Origin: Paenibacillus sp. MMS18-CY102
GTDB taxonomy: Bacteria; Bacillota; Bacilli; Paenibacillales; Paenibacillaceae
Reading direction: 5' to 3'
DNA: 64,000 nucleotides
Assembly (NCBI RefSeq): GCF_009789195.1
Contig: NZ_WSTC01000020.1
Span: 1 to 64,000, forward strand
In this document: positions 8,448-18,800 of the stretch, one piece after another
Layout: each line of letters begins with the position of its first letter
Position numbering within the stretch: the first letter of the stretch is position 1
Notes under the pieces: model-generated
What the model was told of the DNA's origin: nothing
Databases searched by the model: none
What the model saw: the letters and a program-made list of their open reading frames with translations, nothing else
Position numbers and translations under genes: made by a program

Positions 8448-10697
8448 TTATAAGCGGACACGCTGCAACCGTAATGCATTCAAAACGACGGATACGGAGC
8501 TTAGTGCCATTGCTGCGCCAGCAAGCCATGGGGCAAGAAAACCGCATGCAGCAATTGGAATGCCGATAATATTATAGGCTAGCGCCCAGAACAGGTTCTG
8601 CTTAATGTTCGCCATCGTTTTGCGGCTCAATTGGATCGCATCAGGGATGCTAGCCAGGTCACCGCGCATGAGCGTCACGTCTGCCGTTTCCATCGCGACA
8701 TCTGTTCCGGTTCCGACCGCCATGCCGATGTCTGCCATCGCGAGTGCTGGCGCATCGTTAATGCCGTCCCCTACCATCGCAACCTTGCGCCCAGCTTCCT
8801 GCAGCTGCTTCACCGCTAATGCCTTGCCTTCTGGCAATACTTCTGCCATTACGCGTCTGATGCCCGCTTCAGCTGCGATTGCACTAGCTGTTGCTGCATT
8901 GTCCCCGGTAATCATGATGACATCGATTCCCATGCCATGCATACGGTCCACTGCCGCCTTGGACGTTGATTTGATCGTATCCGCCACGGCAATAATTCCC
9001 GCATATTGCCCGTTTACCGCAATGAGCATAGCCGTCTTCCCTTGTTTCTCCAACCCGGCCATCTGTTCAAAGGCATGCTCAGCAGCAATGTTATGCCGCT
9101 TCATCAACTTGCTCGTCCCGATCAACAGCGCATAGCCCTCTACCTTTGCGCGAACGCCGTAACCAGGAATCGCTTCGAACCGCTCAGCGGCTGGCAGCTC
9201 AATCCCCATTTCACGAATGCCACGAACGATCGCCACCGCTAGCGGATGCTCCGAATTTCGTTCCACAGCGCCAACCCAGCGCAGCAATTGCTGATCGGCG
9301 TATGTACCGCCGGCCAACACGTCTGTAAGCTCTGGTTTGCCATTGGTTACGGTGCCTGTCTTATCAAGCAATACGGTATCCACGCGATGCGCCGCTTCTA
9401 GGCATTCGCCTCCTTTGAACAGGATGCCAAGCTCTGCAGCACGCCCAGTACCTGCCATGATCGAAGTCGGCGTAGCTAGTCCGAGTGCACAAGGGCAAGC
9501 GATAACGAGCACCGCAATCGCTTTCTCTAACGCATTGGCGAATGCAGCTGTTCCATCCACGAATAGCCATATTGCGAAAGTCGCTGCAGCAATGCCGATC
9601 ACGATTGGCACGAAGATGCCTGAGATTCGATCAGCCACCCGCTGGATCGGCGCTTTGGACCCTTGTGCTTCTTCCACCACCCGAATGATTTGCGCTAACG
9701 CCGTATCCGCACCGACCTTTGTTGCCCGAATCTTTAACATGCCATTTCGGTTAATTGTCGCTCCGAACAGATCGTTGCCCGCCCGCTTCTTCACGGGCAT
9801 GCTCTCGCCTGTTAACATCGACTCATCGACGGCTGAGTTGCCCTCTAGCACAATGCCGTCTACTGGTATCTTCTCGCCCGGCTTAACGATGATGATGTCA
9901 CCTGCGACAACTTCCTCAATCGGGATCCGATATTCAAGTTCTCCGCGTATGACGGTTGCAGTCTTCGCCCCGAGCCCCATCAGTGTCTTAATCGCCTCAG
10001 ACGACTTGCCTTTTGCGAGTGCCTCGAACAGCTTCCCTAGCAAAATTAGTGTAATAAGCACACTGCTCGTCTCGTAATACAACTGCGGTGAATGCATATG
10101 GCCATGAGCCCCAAGCGTTCGGAGCGACTCGTATAGGCTATAGAAGAACGCTGCCGATGTGCCCAAAGATACGAGCACATCCATATTTGCACTCCCGTTG
10201 CGAAGCGCCTTGAACGCCCCTTTATAGAATGGCGCACCAATTATGAACTGTACGGGAGCGGCAAGCGCGAGCTGAAACCATTGGTTCATAAACAACTCTG
10301 GCAGCCAAATGGCTGAAGCGAACGAGAAGTGGCTCACCATCGTCCACAACAGCGGCAATGACAGAGCCGCAGACACGGCTGTCCGCCAACGCTGCCTGCG
10401 AATTTCCTGTTGGCGCGGGTCTGCAGTTGCCAGCGCTGCGTCCCCATTCGGCTTGGGCTTACGAATCAGCCCATAGCCGAGTGATTCCACCTTGCCCGCG
10501 AGCTTTTCTGGATCAACAAGTGCTGGATCGTAGGTGACTGACGCTCTCTCCAAAGCGAAGTTAACCGTCGCCTCCGAGACGCCAGGCATCTTCTTAAGCC
10601 CTTTCTCAATGCGGACCGCACATGTCGCGCAAGTCATGCCCGTAATATGAAGCATTGCCTGGTCTTGTTCTGCAACTAGCGGTTGCTCTGCTTCCAT
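8448..10697 (-). CDS. copA: copper-translocating P1B-type ATPase
   Basis: A heavy-metal pump of 749 residues that uses ATP to export Cu(I) across the membrane. There is one N-terminal metal-binding HMA domain (GMTCATCA, about residues 20-80), an ion-binding CPC motif in [13 protein letters not shown], the phosphorylation motif [10 protein letters not shown], the MITGDN segment and the [12 protein letters not shown] hinge. About eight membrane helices are expected. The ATG at 10697 follows GGGGTGA with good spacing and is preferred to an in-frame ATG at 10721. It lies 7 bp after the stop of the MFS gene, so the two form an operon. No CsoR or CopZ gene is visible. Confidence 0.93.
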   Translation of the reverse strand: MEAEQPLVAEQDQAMLHITGMTCATCAVRIEKGLKKMPGVSEATVNFALERASVTYDPALVDPEKLAGKVESLGYGLIRKPKPNGDAALATADPRQQEIRRQRWRTAVSAALSLPLLWTMVSHFSFASAIWLPELFMNQWFQLALAAPVQFIIGAPFYKGAFKALRNGSANMDVLVSLGTSAAFFYSLYESLRTLGAHGHMHSPQLYYETSSVLITLILLGKLFEALAKGKSSEAIKTLMGLGAKTATVIRGELEYRIPIEEVVAGDIIIVKPGEKIPVDGIVLEGNSAVDESMLTGESMPVKKRAGNDLFGATINRNGMLKIRATKVGADTALAQIIRVVEEAQGSKAPIQRVADRISGIFVPIVIGIAAATFAIWLFVDGTAAFANALEKAIAVLVIACPCALGLATPTSIMAGTGRAAELGILFKGGECLEAAHRVDTVLLDKTGTVTNGKPELTDVLAGGTYADQQLLRWVGAVERNSEHPLAVAIVRGIREMGIELPAAERFEAIPGYGVRAKVEGYALLIGTSKLMKRHNIAAEHAFEQMAGLEKQGKTAMLIAVNGQYAGIIAVADTIKSTSKAAVDRMHGMGIDVIMITGDNAATASAIAAEAGIRRVMAEVLPEGKALAVKQLQEAGRKVAMVGDGINDAPALAMADIGMAVGTGTDVAMETADVTLMRGDLASIPDAIQLSRKTMANIKQNLFWALAYNIIGIPIAACGFLAPWLAGAAMALSSVSVVLNALRLQRVRL

Positions 10698-10704
10698 ATA
10701 AGGC

Positions 10705-12060
10705 TCACCCCACTTTCCCATCAGCCAGCTTCGTTCGGCTGCTCCACATACTAATTAGAACGATGCTTAGAATAGATGCAGCAGCGCTAGTCACATACAA
10801 GTACGCGAAGCCATTATCATTAGACAGAATCAACTGTCCCGCTAGCGTCGGCCCAAGCGTTGATCCAACGGACCGCAGCAAGCTCAAATATCCGACAGCC
10901 GCCCCCATTTCCTGCATGCCGACCGCCTGCAAAATCATGACGTTTAGTGGGGCGCCAATAACAATGCCGACGCCGAAACCCATGGCTAGAATCGTTAGCT
11001 CGAACAACGGCAACGACTCCGTGCCAGTCGCGAGTGCTGCTGCACCAGCCAGCGTGATGATAAACCCGAGGAGCAGCACTCGCTTCGGTCCCATACGATC
11101 GGACAGATAGCCTGCCAAGAGCGATGCCGCCATGGAAGCGACAGCCATCGGCATAACCGTCAATCCGCTATTGCCTTTCGGAATATCAAGCAGCGTTTCA
11201 GCATAATAAGGCAGCATGTTAATGGCTGAGGCCATTACAAAGCCGGATGTAAGCGATGCGATCAGCAACAGCAGCGTACTCCCTCTTGAGAAATAAGAGA
11301 GTTTCAAGACAGGATCCGCTTGTTTGCGCTCCACCATAATCAAGATAGGCAGCAGCACAACAGCTACGACTGCAAGCCATATGCTTTTCTCTGTCGTGGC
11401 CAGCATAAGGCTGGCGATAAGCAAGCTCAGCACCGCGATGCCGAAGCCGTCAATCGCTTTCTTGGCCGTCTGCTGCTCGGAACGGTAACGTGAAATAGAA
11501 AGCAGAATGGCAAGTGCAATCGGAACATTCATTAAAAAGATCCATTGCCAGTCCGCAAACGAAATAATTAAGCCGCCAATTAACGGCCCCATAATCGTCC
11601 CAATGCCGAAGCTTACGCCGATCCAGCCCAGCGCTTTGCCTCGCTTCTCAGGCGGATAAGTGGCTGCGATCTGGGCTGCCGTAATCGGAAAAATCCCGCC
11701 GGAGCCAATCGCCTGAACAGCGCGCCCAAGCAGGAACAGCCCAAAATTAGGAGCAAACGCCGCGATTATTGACCCGATCCCAAACAAGATTATGCCGGAC
11801 ATAAACGTCCCTTTTCGCCCAAAACGATCGGATAACTTTCCCATAACAGGTATGCTCACTGCGAAGAGCAGCGTGTATATCGTAAAACTCCATACGCCCC
11901 ATGAGGTTCCCACCTCAAAGCTAGCCAGTATGGATGATAGGGCTGGCCCGACGATGCCATGGTCCAAAGCCCCCATAAAGATGCCTAACAGAAATATCAC
12001 AATGATTCTCGATTGCGATACCACTCTCGGCTTCGTCGTGTAAACGGCTTGCAGCGACAA
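10705..12060 (-). CDS. MFS drug-efflux-type transporter (DHA family)
   Basis: A major facilitator superfamily protein of 451 residues with about 12-14 membrane helices. The MFS signature [12 protein letters not shown] lies after helix two, the antiporter-type [13 protein letters not shown] follows, and a second SDRMGPKR loop marks the second half. The start appears to be TTG at 12060, preceded by GGGGTGAG. It is first in an operon with copA. Whether it exports a metal-linked compound or a drug cannot be told from the sequence. Confidence 0.85.
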   Translation of the reverse strand: MSLQAVYTTKPRVVSQSRIIVIFLLGIFMGALDHGIVGPALSSILASFEVGTSWGVWSFTIYTLLFAVSIPVMGKLSDRFGRKGTFMSGIILFGIGSIIAAFAPNFGLFLLGRAVQAIGSGGIFPITAAQIAATYPPEKRGKALGWIGVSFGIGTIMGPLIGGLIISFADWQWIFLMNVPIALAILLSISRYRSEQQTAKKAIDGFGIAVLSLLIASLMLATTEKSIWLAVVAVVLLPILIMVERKQADPVLKLSYFSRGSTLLLLIASLTSGFVMASAINMLPYYAETLLDIPKGNSGLTVMPMAVASMAASLLAGYLSDRMGPKRVLLLGFIITLAGAAALATGTESLPLFELTILAMGFGVGIVIGAPLNVMILQAVGMQEMGAAVGYLSLLRSVGSTLGPTLAGQLILSNDNGFAYLYVTSAAASILSIVLISMWSSRTKLADGKVG

Positions 12061-12193
12061 CTAGTCTCACCCCTTCTGTTTATTTACATTCAGAATAATG
12101 GAAGCAATAGGAAAACGTAATAGGTAAAATCATGCGATTTTTCGGGTTCACAAACAGCGATTTTTGGCCATGCATTTAACTGGCATGCGAAAA

Positions 12194-12222
12194 GACGCTT
12201 GCAGTTACTGCCTGCAAGCGTC
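12194..12222 (-). terminator. intrinsic terminator of the lectin/pore-forming gene
   Basis: An 11-bp stem (GACGCTTGCAG with CTGCAAGCGTC, arms 12194-12204 and 12212-12222) is followed on the minus strand by TTTTC. It sits 24 bp after the stop at 12246. Confidence 0.75.
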
Positions 12223-12245
12223 GAAAGAATAATATATTTTCAAAT

Positions 12246-13205
12246 CTAAAGGAGCTTAAATTCCGTAAACACCGAATACGAGTTTACGCTGGAGAATATG
12301 CCCGAAGCCGTTACTTCCTCCGTATAGCCCGGATAAGTAATTTCGAAGGTTACCGTATACGGCACATCGATTTTCCCTTGCAAAATGATAGCAGACACCT
12401 CGATCGTCTTGCCTGTCGGGACGGTTACGGGCACTTCTAGCGTAAGCTCCTCTGACTCGTCAGTTGCATCAGTTTGCGAATACGTACGCGAGCCTTCTAC
12501 GCCAATTTTCACTTTGGTCTCGCCGATGAGTGGCAGCCCCGCTTTAAATTCGATTGATTCCGAAATTTTCAGGCCACGTTCATTCGTAAAGCTATAGGAT
12601 GTCCCTTTCTTATAGGACATCGTTAGCACTTGCGTCTGGTCAATGCCGGACGTATTTTTGACGACTTGCTTGTCTGTAACGAGCGGCTGGTCTACCTTAG
12701 GATCAACGCCCTCCAGCTGAAAATCAATATGCTTGATTTTGATATTCTTCTTATCGGCCAAAAACAGCCAAAGCTCGTTATCAGCCGCCTTGGACCATTC
12801 CCAAGTGACGAGCTCTTGGCCATCCTTGAAGGAACTGCGCGGGACATTGATTTTCTGTTCCCAATCGGCAAAGTTCTTGATCGCATTATACGTTCCTGGC
12901 ACGCTATCATCTTTCCACACCATCAGGTCGTTCGTATCCGCTTGGGAGATATTTTCCAAATAAAGCTGCGATCCGTTCGCTGTCGACCTTCTGCCGATGC
13001 ATGTGCCCGTCTTCTTATTAATGATTGCATATGCGGTGCTATCATTGGTGCGAACCGCTCTTTTTTCCCACAATTGATACTCATCCCCGTACTTGTGCGG
13101 CGATAGAAACACCGAATCACTGTTGTCTTTCGCTGTAATGGCTAACGACTGGTTTCCTAATTTTCCTTTAGAAATAATGGAATGGTACACGGTTTCAGTT
13201 GGCAT
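12246..13205 (-). CDS. ricin-B-type lectin fused to an aerolysin/ETX-like pore-forming domain
   Basis: A 319-residue protein. The first half (about residues 1-150) is a beta-trefoil-like domain with repeated W/Y-rich units (YQLWEKR, DLMVWKDD, ELVTWEWS, NELWLFL). The second half (about 160-319) has the alternating Ser/Thr pattern of an aerolysin-type pore-forming module: TQVLTMSYKKGTSYSFTNE, a Ser/Thr/Glu-rich insertion strand around YSQTDATDESEEL, and then TVPTGKTIEV. The combination matches known haemolytic lectins. There is no signal peptide, which is also seen in some proteins of that group. I choose ATG 13205 because CTCCACC (GGTGGAG on the coding strand) lies 8 nt upstream. Other in-frame ATGs lie upstream. 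The target membrane or sugar is unknown. Confidence 0.75.
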   Translation of the reverse strand: MPTETVYHSIISKGKLGNQSLAITAKDNSDSVFLSPHKYGDEYQLWEKRAVRTNDSTAYAIINKKTGTCIGRRSTANGSQLYLENISQADTNDLMVWKDDSVPGTYNAIKNFADWEQKINVPRSSFKDGQELVTWEWSKAADNELWLFLADKKNIKIKHIDFQLEGVDPKVDQPLVTDKQVVKNTSGIDQTQVLTMSYKKGTSYSFTNERGLKISESIEFKAGLPLIGETKVKIGVEGSRTYSQTDATDESEELTLEVPVTVPTGKTIEVSAIILQGKIDVPYTVTFEITYPGYTEEVTASGIFSSVNSYSVFTEFKLL

Positions 13206-13334
13206 TTTCATTTCTCCACCTTTCATAATAGAACTGCTAGAAGCTTCGGCATCTGTTTGATGCAGCTGCGGCTTCAACAATCTTAGAATAGGGATGAAAT
13301 GTGGCAGCCATATGGCAGAAATAGAGGAAGGAGA

Positions 13335-14777
13335 TTAAGAAATTTTCGAAGCTTTGGGCAGCAACAGCTGGAACGTCGTTCCCTCAGGCGAGCTTTCCTT
13401 CAGGCTTAGCCTTCCGTTCATTGCACTAGCCAGCATGCGGCATAAGGTCAATCCTAGCCCAAGCCCGCGCTCCTCCCGCTTCTTGTTCGTTCCTCGGTAA
13501 TGCCGTTCGAATATATTAATTTGCTCGTCTGCCGGTATGCCTGAGCCCGTATCTTTCACCAACAGCTCGTAGTGGGTATTCGAATAAAGTTGGACGATGA
13601 TCGAAATTCGGCCTGCACGGAGCATCGATTGCCGGCTGTTATTCAGCAAATTTACAATGATTTGTTGGATGCGGTCTGCATCGCCATGCGCCATTGCCTC
13701 TTCATCCGGAAGAACGGTCTCAATAAAGAGCCCTTCATCCTGATGAGACAAGCGCCATTGGCTTACAATCTCGCCCAGATGCTTGCCTAGGTCAATATCC
13801 TCTAATTGAAGCCGAATGCTCCCGGATGCATAGGCATTAAAATGAAGCAAATCTGCTACCAACCGCTCGAGCCGCTTGGTTTCTTTTAGCGAGAGGTCAA
13901 GAAACTCTTCTGCCTCATCTGAAGCTACGACTTGGTCACGAACGGCGCGCGTAAGGCCGCGAATTGAAGTGATCGGCGTGCGCAGCTCGTGGGTTACGCC
14001 AGCCAGCAGCTCGGCACGCAGCTGCTCCAACTGTTCGAGCCGCACGGCCATCGCGTTAAAATAGACGAGAAGCTCGTAGATTTCCTGCTCCTTCGCATTA
14101 TCCTCCAGCATTAGCTTATAATCGCCGGCTTCAATCTGTTTGAACGCTTGAACAACGCGATGAATCGGCTTGCTCATCTGGCGCAGCAGCCAATAGAGAA
14201 TGAGCCAGCCTAATAAACCCGATAATAGCAGCAATGACCCGATCAAGCCGTATTGCTGGTTAATGATGGTCAGTTCTTTCTTGCCATAGGCAATGGCGAT
14301 GGTTCCAATGACTTCATTCCCAGCAAAAATCGGTGTCGTAATCGTATAAAAGCTGCCAGCTCTCTTCACGCTAACTCGGCTCTCTAGAGGCGGCGGTGCT
14401 GGAAAAGCAGGCTCCGATTCCGGAACAGGCTCTCCGGGTCGCTTCGGAACGCCTTTGTAAAATAAGGTTCTGCCGTTCGCATCGAATACCGTCACGCCGA
14501 ATTGAGCGGGCAGCCTCTTCCTGCGCTGATGGTTATCAATCCACTTATAAAAATCATCGGGGATGACAATTATGCCAGTCTCGCCTCCGACATATTCGGC
14601 CGTATCGGCCGCGAAGCTCTGAATCTGCTGCAATCGTTGGTGCAACGCCTGATAGCGCAGCCATAGTACAGAGACGGTCCCGATAATAAGCAGCCCTACG
14701 GTTAATGTGATGACATAACGTTTGGTCCAATACCTCAGTAGCGTAGTTCGCGTACGTTTAGCCGGGCTTATTGGCAT
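13335..14777 (-). CDS. membrane sensor histidine kinase (HAMP, HisKA)
   Basis: A 480-residue kinase. A membrane helix at about residues 20-40 is followed by an extracellular sensor domain (about 45-175) with a Pro-rich stretch (AFPAPPPLES). A second membrane helix (about 178-200), a HAMP linker, the HisKA phospho-acceptor in GVTHELRTPITSIRGL, and an HATPase domain (IIVNLLNNSRQSM, DTGSGIP, GLGLTLC) follow. It overlaps the 3' end of its response regulator gene by 20 bp, so the two are translationally coupled. The stimulus is not evident. Confidence 0.9.
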   Translation of the reverse strand: MPISPAKRTRTTLLRYWTKRYVITLTVGLLIIGTVSVLWLRYQALHQRLQQIQSFAADTAEYVGGETGIIVIPDDFYKWIDNHQRRKRLPAQFGVTVFDANGRTLFYKGVPKRPGEPVPESEPAFPAPPPLESRVSVKRAGSFYTITTPIFAGNEVIGTIAIAYGKKELTIINQQYGLIGSLLLLSGLLGWLILYWLLRQMSKPIHRVVQAFKQIEAGDYKLMLEDNAKEQEIYELLVYFNAMAVRLEQLEQLRAELLAGVTHELRTPITSIRGLTRAVRDQVVASDEAEEFLDLSLKETKRLERLVADLLHFNAYASGSIRLQLEDIDLGKHLGEIVSQWRLSHQDEGLFIETVLPDEEAMAHGDADRIQQIIVNLLNNSRQSMLRAGRISIIVQLYSNTHYELLVKDTGSGIPADEQINIFERHYRGTNKKREERGLGLGLTLCRMLASAMNGRLSLKESSPEGTTFQLLLPKASKIS

Positions 14778-15447
14778 AAAACTGATACCCCGTTCCCCTT
14801 AACGTTCGAATGCCTCCATCCGCTGGCGACATCTCTTGCAGAGACTGGCGCAGCCGCTTAATGGCATGGTCAACCGCTCGGTCGCTCCCGTCATAGTCGA
14901 TTCCCCATACATGCTCAATCAACTGCTCACGGTGAAAAATTTGGTTCGGATGCTCCGCAAGAAACAGCAGAAGCGCAAGATCCTTCGGCGTTAAGGACAA
15001 GTCCGCTCCGTTCAATCGAACCGATTTGGACTTAAAATCGATCTGCAGGCTCCCATATTGCTTCATGCCCTCCGTAATTAACGCATGCGGCGGCCGCCGC
15101 AATACCGCTTGAATTCTAGCAATAACCTCGTCTGGCTCGAACGGCTTGCTCATATAGTCATCCGCACCGCTATTCAAGCCTTGCAAGCGATCGTCGATTC
15201 CCCCTTTTGCCGTCAGCATAATAACCGGGCATGTGCTTCTGCTGCGCACCTCGCGCAATACGTCCCAGCCGTCCATCTCAGGGAGCATCACGTCTAGCAA
15301 AATAAGTGCAGGCTGGATCACCGCTAGCTGCCCAATCGCTAATTCGCCCTGCGAGAACACTGCACACTCGAACCCCGCTTTCTTCACATAGGCTGCTAGA
15401 ACGCGCGAAATGGCAGGGTCATCTTCCACAACCATGATGGTTCTCAT
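14758..15447 (-). CDS. OmpR/PhoB-family response regulator
   Basis: A 229-residue response regulator. The receiver domain has DD near the N-terminus, phospho-acceptor Asp in LLDVMLPEMDGWD and Lys in DDYMSKPFEPDE. The C-terminal winged helix contains LTPKDLALLLFLAEHPNQIF and HAIKRLRQSL. It is the first gene of a two-gene operon with the kinase at 13335-14777. A 183-bp repeat element lies upstream of its promoter region. Targets are unknown. Confidence 0.92.
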   Translation of the reverse strand: MRTIMVVEDDPAISRVLAAYVKKAGFECAVFSQGELAIGQLAVIQPALILLDVMLPEMDGWDVLREVRSRSTCPVIMLTAKGGIDDRLQGLNSGADDYMSKPFEPDEVIARIQAVLRRPPHALITEGMKQYGSLQIDFKSKSVRLNGADLSLTPKDLALLLFLAEHPNQIFHREQLIEHVWGIDYDGSDRAVDHAIKRLRQSLQEMSPADGGIRTLRGTGYQFYANKPG

Positions 15448-15569
15448 CCTTACACTCCTTATCCTATTATGGATGAAATCGTTAAATCTATTGCGAGTTT
15501 AGCATATCGGATGGGCAAGAGACACCTGATCATTCCTAAGTGAATGAGGCAAGGCCAAGGCCAATGCGC

Positions 15570-15752
15570 TAACGGACCGTAATGACGTTATTCGGCGAAA
15601 AAACAGCATATTGCAAGGCTAACGGACACCAGTGCCGTTATTCTGCCCATTTGACTAGTAAACTCGCTGTTTTCGCATGAATAACGTCCGCTGAGTCCGT
15701 TAGAATGGCAAACACTGCAATTTGGGCGTTATAACGGCCGCTCGGTCCGTTA
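15570..15752. repeat. 183-bp four-hairpin element, copy A
   Basis: Four 21-nt units with TAACGG/CCGTTA-type ends lie at 15570-15590 and 15620-15640 (direct) and 15682-15702 and 15732-15752 (inverted). Unit starts and ends fall at 0, +50, +132 and +182, the same as in the other four copies. Unit cores differ from copy to copy. In this copy the first and last units share the ACCG-type core and the inner two share the AC(A/T)C-type core. Confidence 0.85.
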
Positions 15753-15827
15753 GATTGGGGAGAGGGCTTGCATATGCAAGCAAGCCTTGGCCGGAGTTGC
15801 GCTTGCCCAGCTATGCCTAAAAGGCAA

Positions 15828-15852
15828 AAAAGCCGCGGGGCTCCGCGGCTTT
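15828..15852 (-). terminator. intrinsic terminator of the GH16 gene
   Basis: An AAAGCCGCGG-type stem pairs AGCCGCGG (15831-15838) with CCGCGGCT (15843-15850). On the minus strand it is followed by TTTTTTGCC. It is about 40 bp past the stop at 15891. Confidence 0.75.
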
Positions 15853-15890
15853 CTCGCCTATATCACTTGTAAATGGTTTGTTAATTTCCC

Positions 15891-18800
15891 CTAGCTCGCT
15901 GGCCCAACATTCACCAGGCTCACATCCGATATCGTAATGGCAGTCTGTCCGGCGTTGCCGCCCGGAATATTGCCCATATCGAACGAAATGCGCGAATTCG
16001 GATAGCTGTCGGTTGTAGCGTTGAAGGTGAACGTAAACGTCTGTTCGGTAGTGGTGAGATCAATCTGGTCTCCGAAATACCCATGCCATGCATAATTGGC
16101 GGGAACATCGACCCATCCAATGCCAAGCCCCAGCTTTCTTGGCGTGTCGGCTTTCGCTTTGAACGTGAGCGTATATTTAGAGCCTTGTTGAATCTTGAAG
16201 CCTTCTTGGATAAGCTGGCGGTCCCAAGGGTTGTCCCCCACCGTGCCAATCGCAGCTTGCAGCTTGCCGCCGGCCGCTGTTATCGCAAGTTGGCTCGCAT
16301 CGACCGCAGCGTAGGAGAACCACCCATCGGTTCCACTCGCGAAGCTTCCATTTTGCAGCAAATTAATGTTCATCGGCTGGCCGCCGCTATCTGCTGACGG
16401 ATTCACCTCATAGAGCATAACGTTATCGATCGCAACGGAATGTGCAGCTCCGCCGTTCACCGGGTCCCCTAGCCCGAACACTAATGAAGCGGCTGGATCG
16501 GTATCATGGCTCATCGTAAACGTATAAACGTAATGCGCCTTCGTTTCGGCCAAATCAGCTCGTTCTTCCAAATATTTTGCATATGTGCCGCCGCTCTCCG
16601 CCACGAACACCTGCATGCCACGAGGCGTCGACGCATACGCATCCAGCTCAAGGCGATACGTTTTGCCCTTCACGATATTCAGGTTGTACTGCTGCACCTG
16701 ATCATCCCACCAATTCGTTCCTGTGCCAGACACTTGGACAGCCAATTCGCCAGCATTCGAACGGCTGATCGAGGAAGCTGTTGCTGATGATAGATTCCAG
16801 CCATTCATGTCTGTATCGATGTTGCCGTTTTGCACCATATTTTCGGACAAATCGACCCAAACCGTGTTGAAATCCGCTCCTTCAAACGTAACATAGTAGC
16901 CTTGCCCCGATTTCATCGGAACGGGATTGAAGTAAACCGTCTTATACGTTTGCCATCCGCCTGTATCGCCAAGCTCGTAATTCGACTGGGCGATCACGTT
17001 GCCCGCTTCATCCTTCACGCTCATCCGGATTTGCGAAGCAGCCTCACCGCTCGCAACTCTCGCTGAAATCCGGTAATCAGCATCATGCGCTACGCTGATC
17101 TTGTATTGCAGCATGTCCCCTTCATCCATGTAGCCGACGTTTTTGCCGCCTTCGCTCGCATTTTCCAGCTGCAACCCGTGCATCTCCCAAGCCTCAGCAG
17201 CGGCGATATGGGCGTAGCCATCGACATGGATTGGCTTGCCGCGCTTGATGATGCGAACATTATCGACATAGACTTTGTCTGCCGCTCCGCCGAACAGCAG
17301 CTTCAGCTCCGCTTCCACTTCATCAGCGCCGTCGCCAATGATAACATCCTTCGAATACGATTTAAGCTCGGAAGTTAACTGCACCGTGCGGCCGCCGACA
17401 AGCTGGATGCTATTGCCGCTTGTGCTCGATAGATCAACATCGATGCTTCTTGCCGTTTCCGCCTTCGCGTCGAAGGAAATGCCGTACGTCGTATTTTTCT
17501 CAAGTGGAAGCCCCGGCTGGCTAACCGATACGGATTCAGCTGCTACCCCGCCATTCGCCACATCTGCGACAAGTTGGCGCTCCATAATCGGGAATGCTAA
17601 GAAATTGTTCACGCTAATTTGCGCTTGCGCATCCGGTGCAACTGCACTTGACCAGAAAGCCAAACGGCCCTTGCCTTGATCAAATGTGCCATTATATACG
17701 AGATTGCCATCAGGAAGCGCCGCCCGAGCGCCCGGCACAACTGGCACCGGCGTCGCATCGCCAATTTCAACGAGCTTTACATTTGCCAAATAGACCGTTT
17801 CCGCGCTTCGTCCGAGGTTAAACTCGAATCTCGCATTATTATCGCTGCTATCTTGCATGTCGAACGTATATTCATAATGCTGCCAGCTCGTCGTGAGCGC
17901 TAGCGATTGCTCACCCGAATAGTTTTTCCAGCTCTTCTGGAACTGGTTAACCTTCGACATAATCGAACGGTTCGCATCCGCCTTTGCATCGAACGAGACT
18001 TTATACTTTTTGCCTTTTTGCACGTACATCGGCATTTGGGTCAACTGGACTGAATAAAGCTCATCGCCTGGTTGCGTAATGGACACTTTCGCCACTTTCC
18101 CTTTCGCAGGGTCGTCTGCTACAGCTACACTGCCAGCGCCATTCGCATTCAAAAGAAACTGCCAGCTTTGAGGTACGCCATTCCCATCTGCCGCTTCCGT
18201 AAACCGCTCATTATACAACTGATTGCCATCTGCTTGCGGCACACGCTTCTGAGTCGGCACAGGGGGCTGTCCCGTGATGTCCGGCCAGCTGCTTAAATTT
18301 TTATATTCGTATACGCGAACAAAATCAACTTTCAACTGGTCCGATACAAAATCAGCGTTCGGCGATCCCGGCCAGTCGCCACCGACCGCTAAATTCAGAA
18401 TCATATAAAACGGACGGTCGAACGGCGCAGGGTACGTATAATCTTCCGGCTGGCCAGGCCCTCTCGTCTTCCAATCTGTCACCTCGTGATACAATTGGCC
18501 GTCTACATACATCCGAATAACGCCAGGCAGCCATTCCACTTGAAAATCATGATAATCGTCATTGAATGTCTGTCCAGCCGGGAGATCATAAGTGTTCTGG
18601 TCAGAGCCATGTGACCCATCAGGCTGTACGCTATCAAAATGCAGCGTGCCATAGACGCGATTTTTGTTCGCCCCGCCAATAAGCTCCATCATATCGATCT
18701 CGCCTGAAGCCGGCCACCCCCCATAATGGGACTCATCTGTTGGCATCATCCAAAATGCAGGCCACATGCCCTGGTCAACTGGCAGCTTGGCGCGTACGAC

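Larger units (their letters stand above)
15448..15890. other. intergenic region with repeat element A and a terminator
   Basis: The stretch holds the promoter region of the OmpR-type regulator at its left end, one copy of the 183-bp element (15570-15752) and the terminator of the GH16 gene at its right end. I see no gene in it. Confidence 0.6.
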
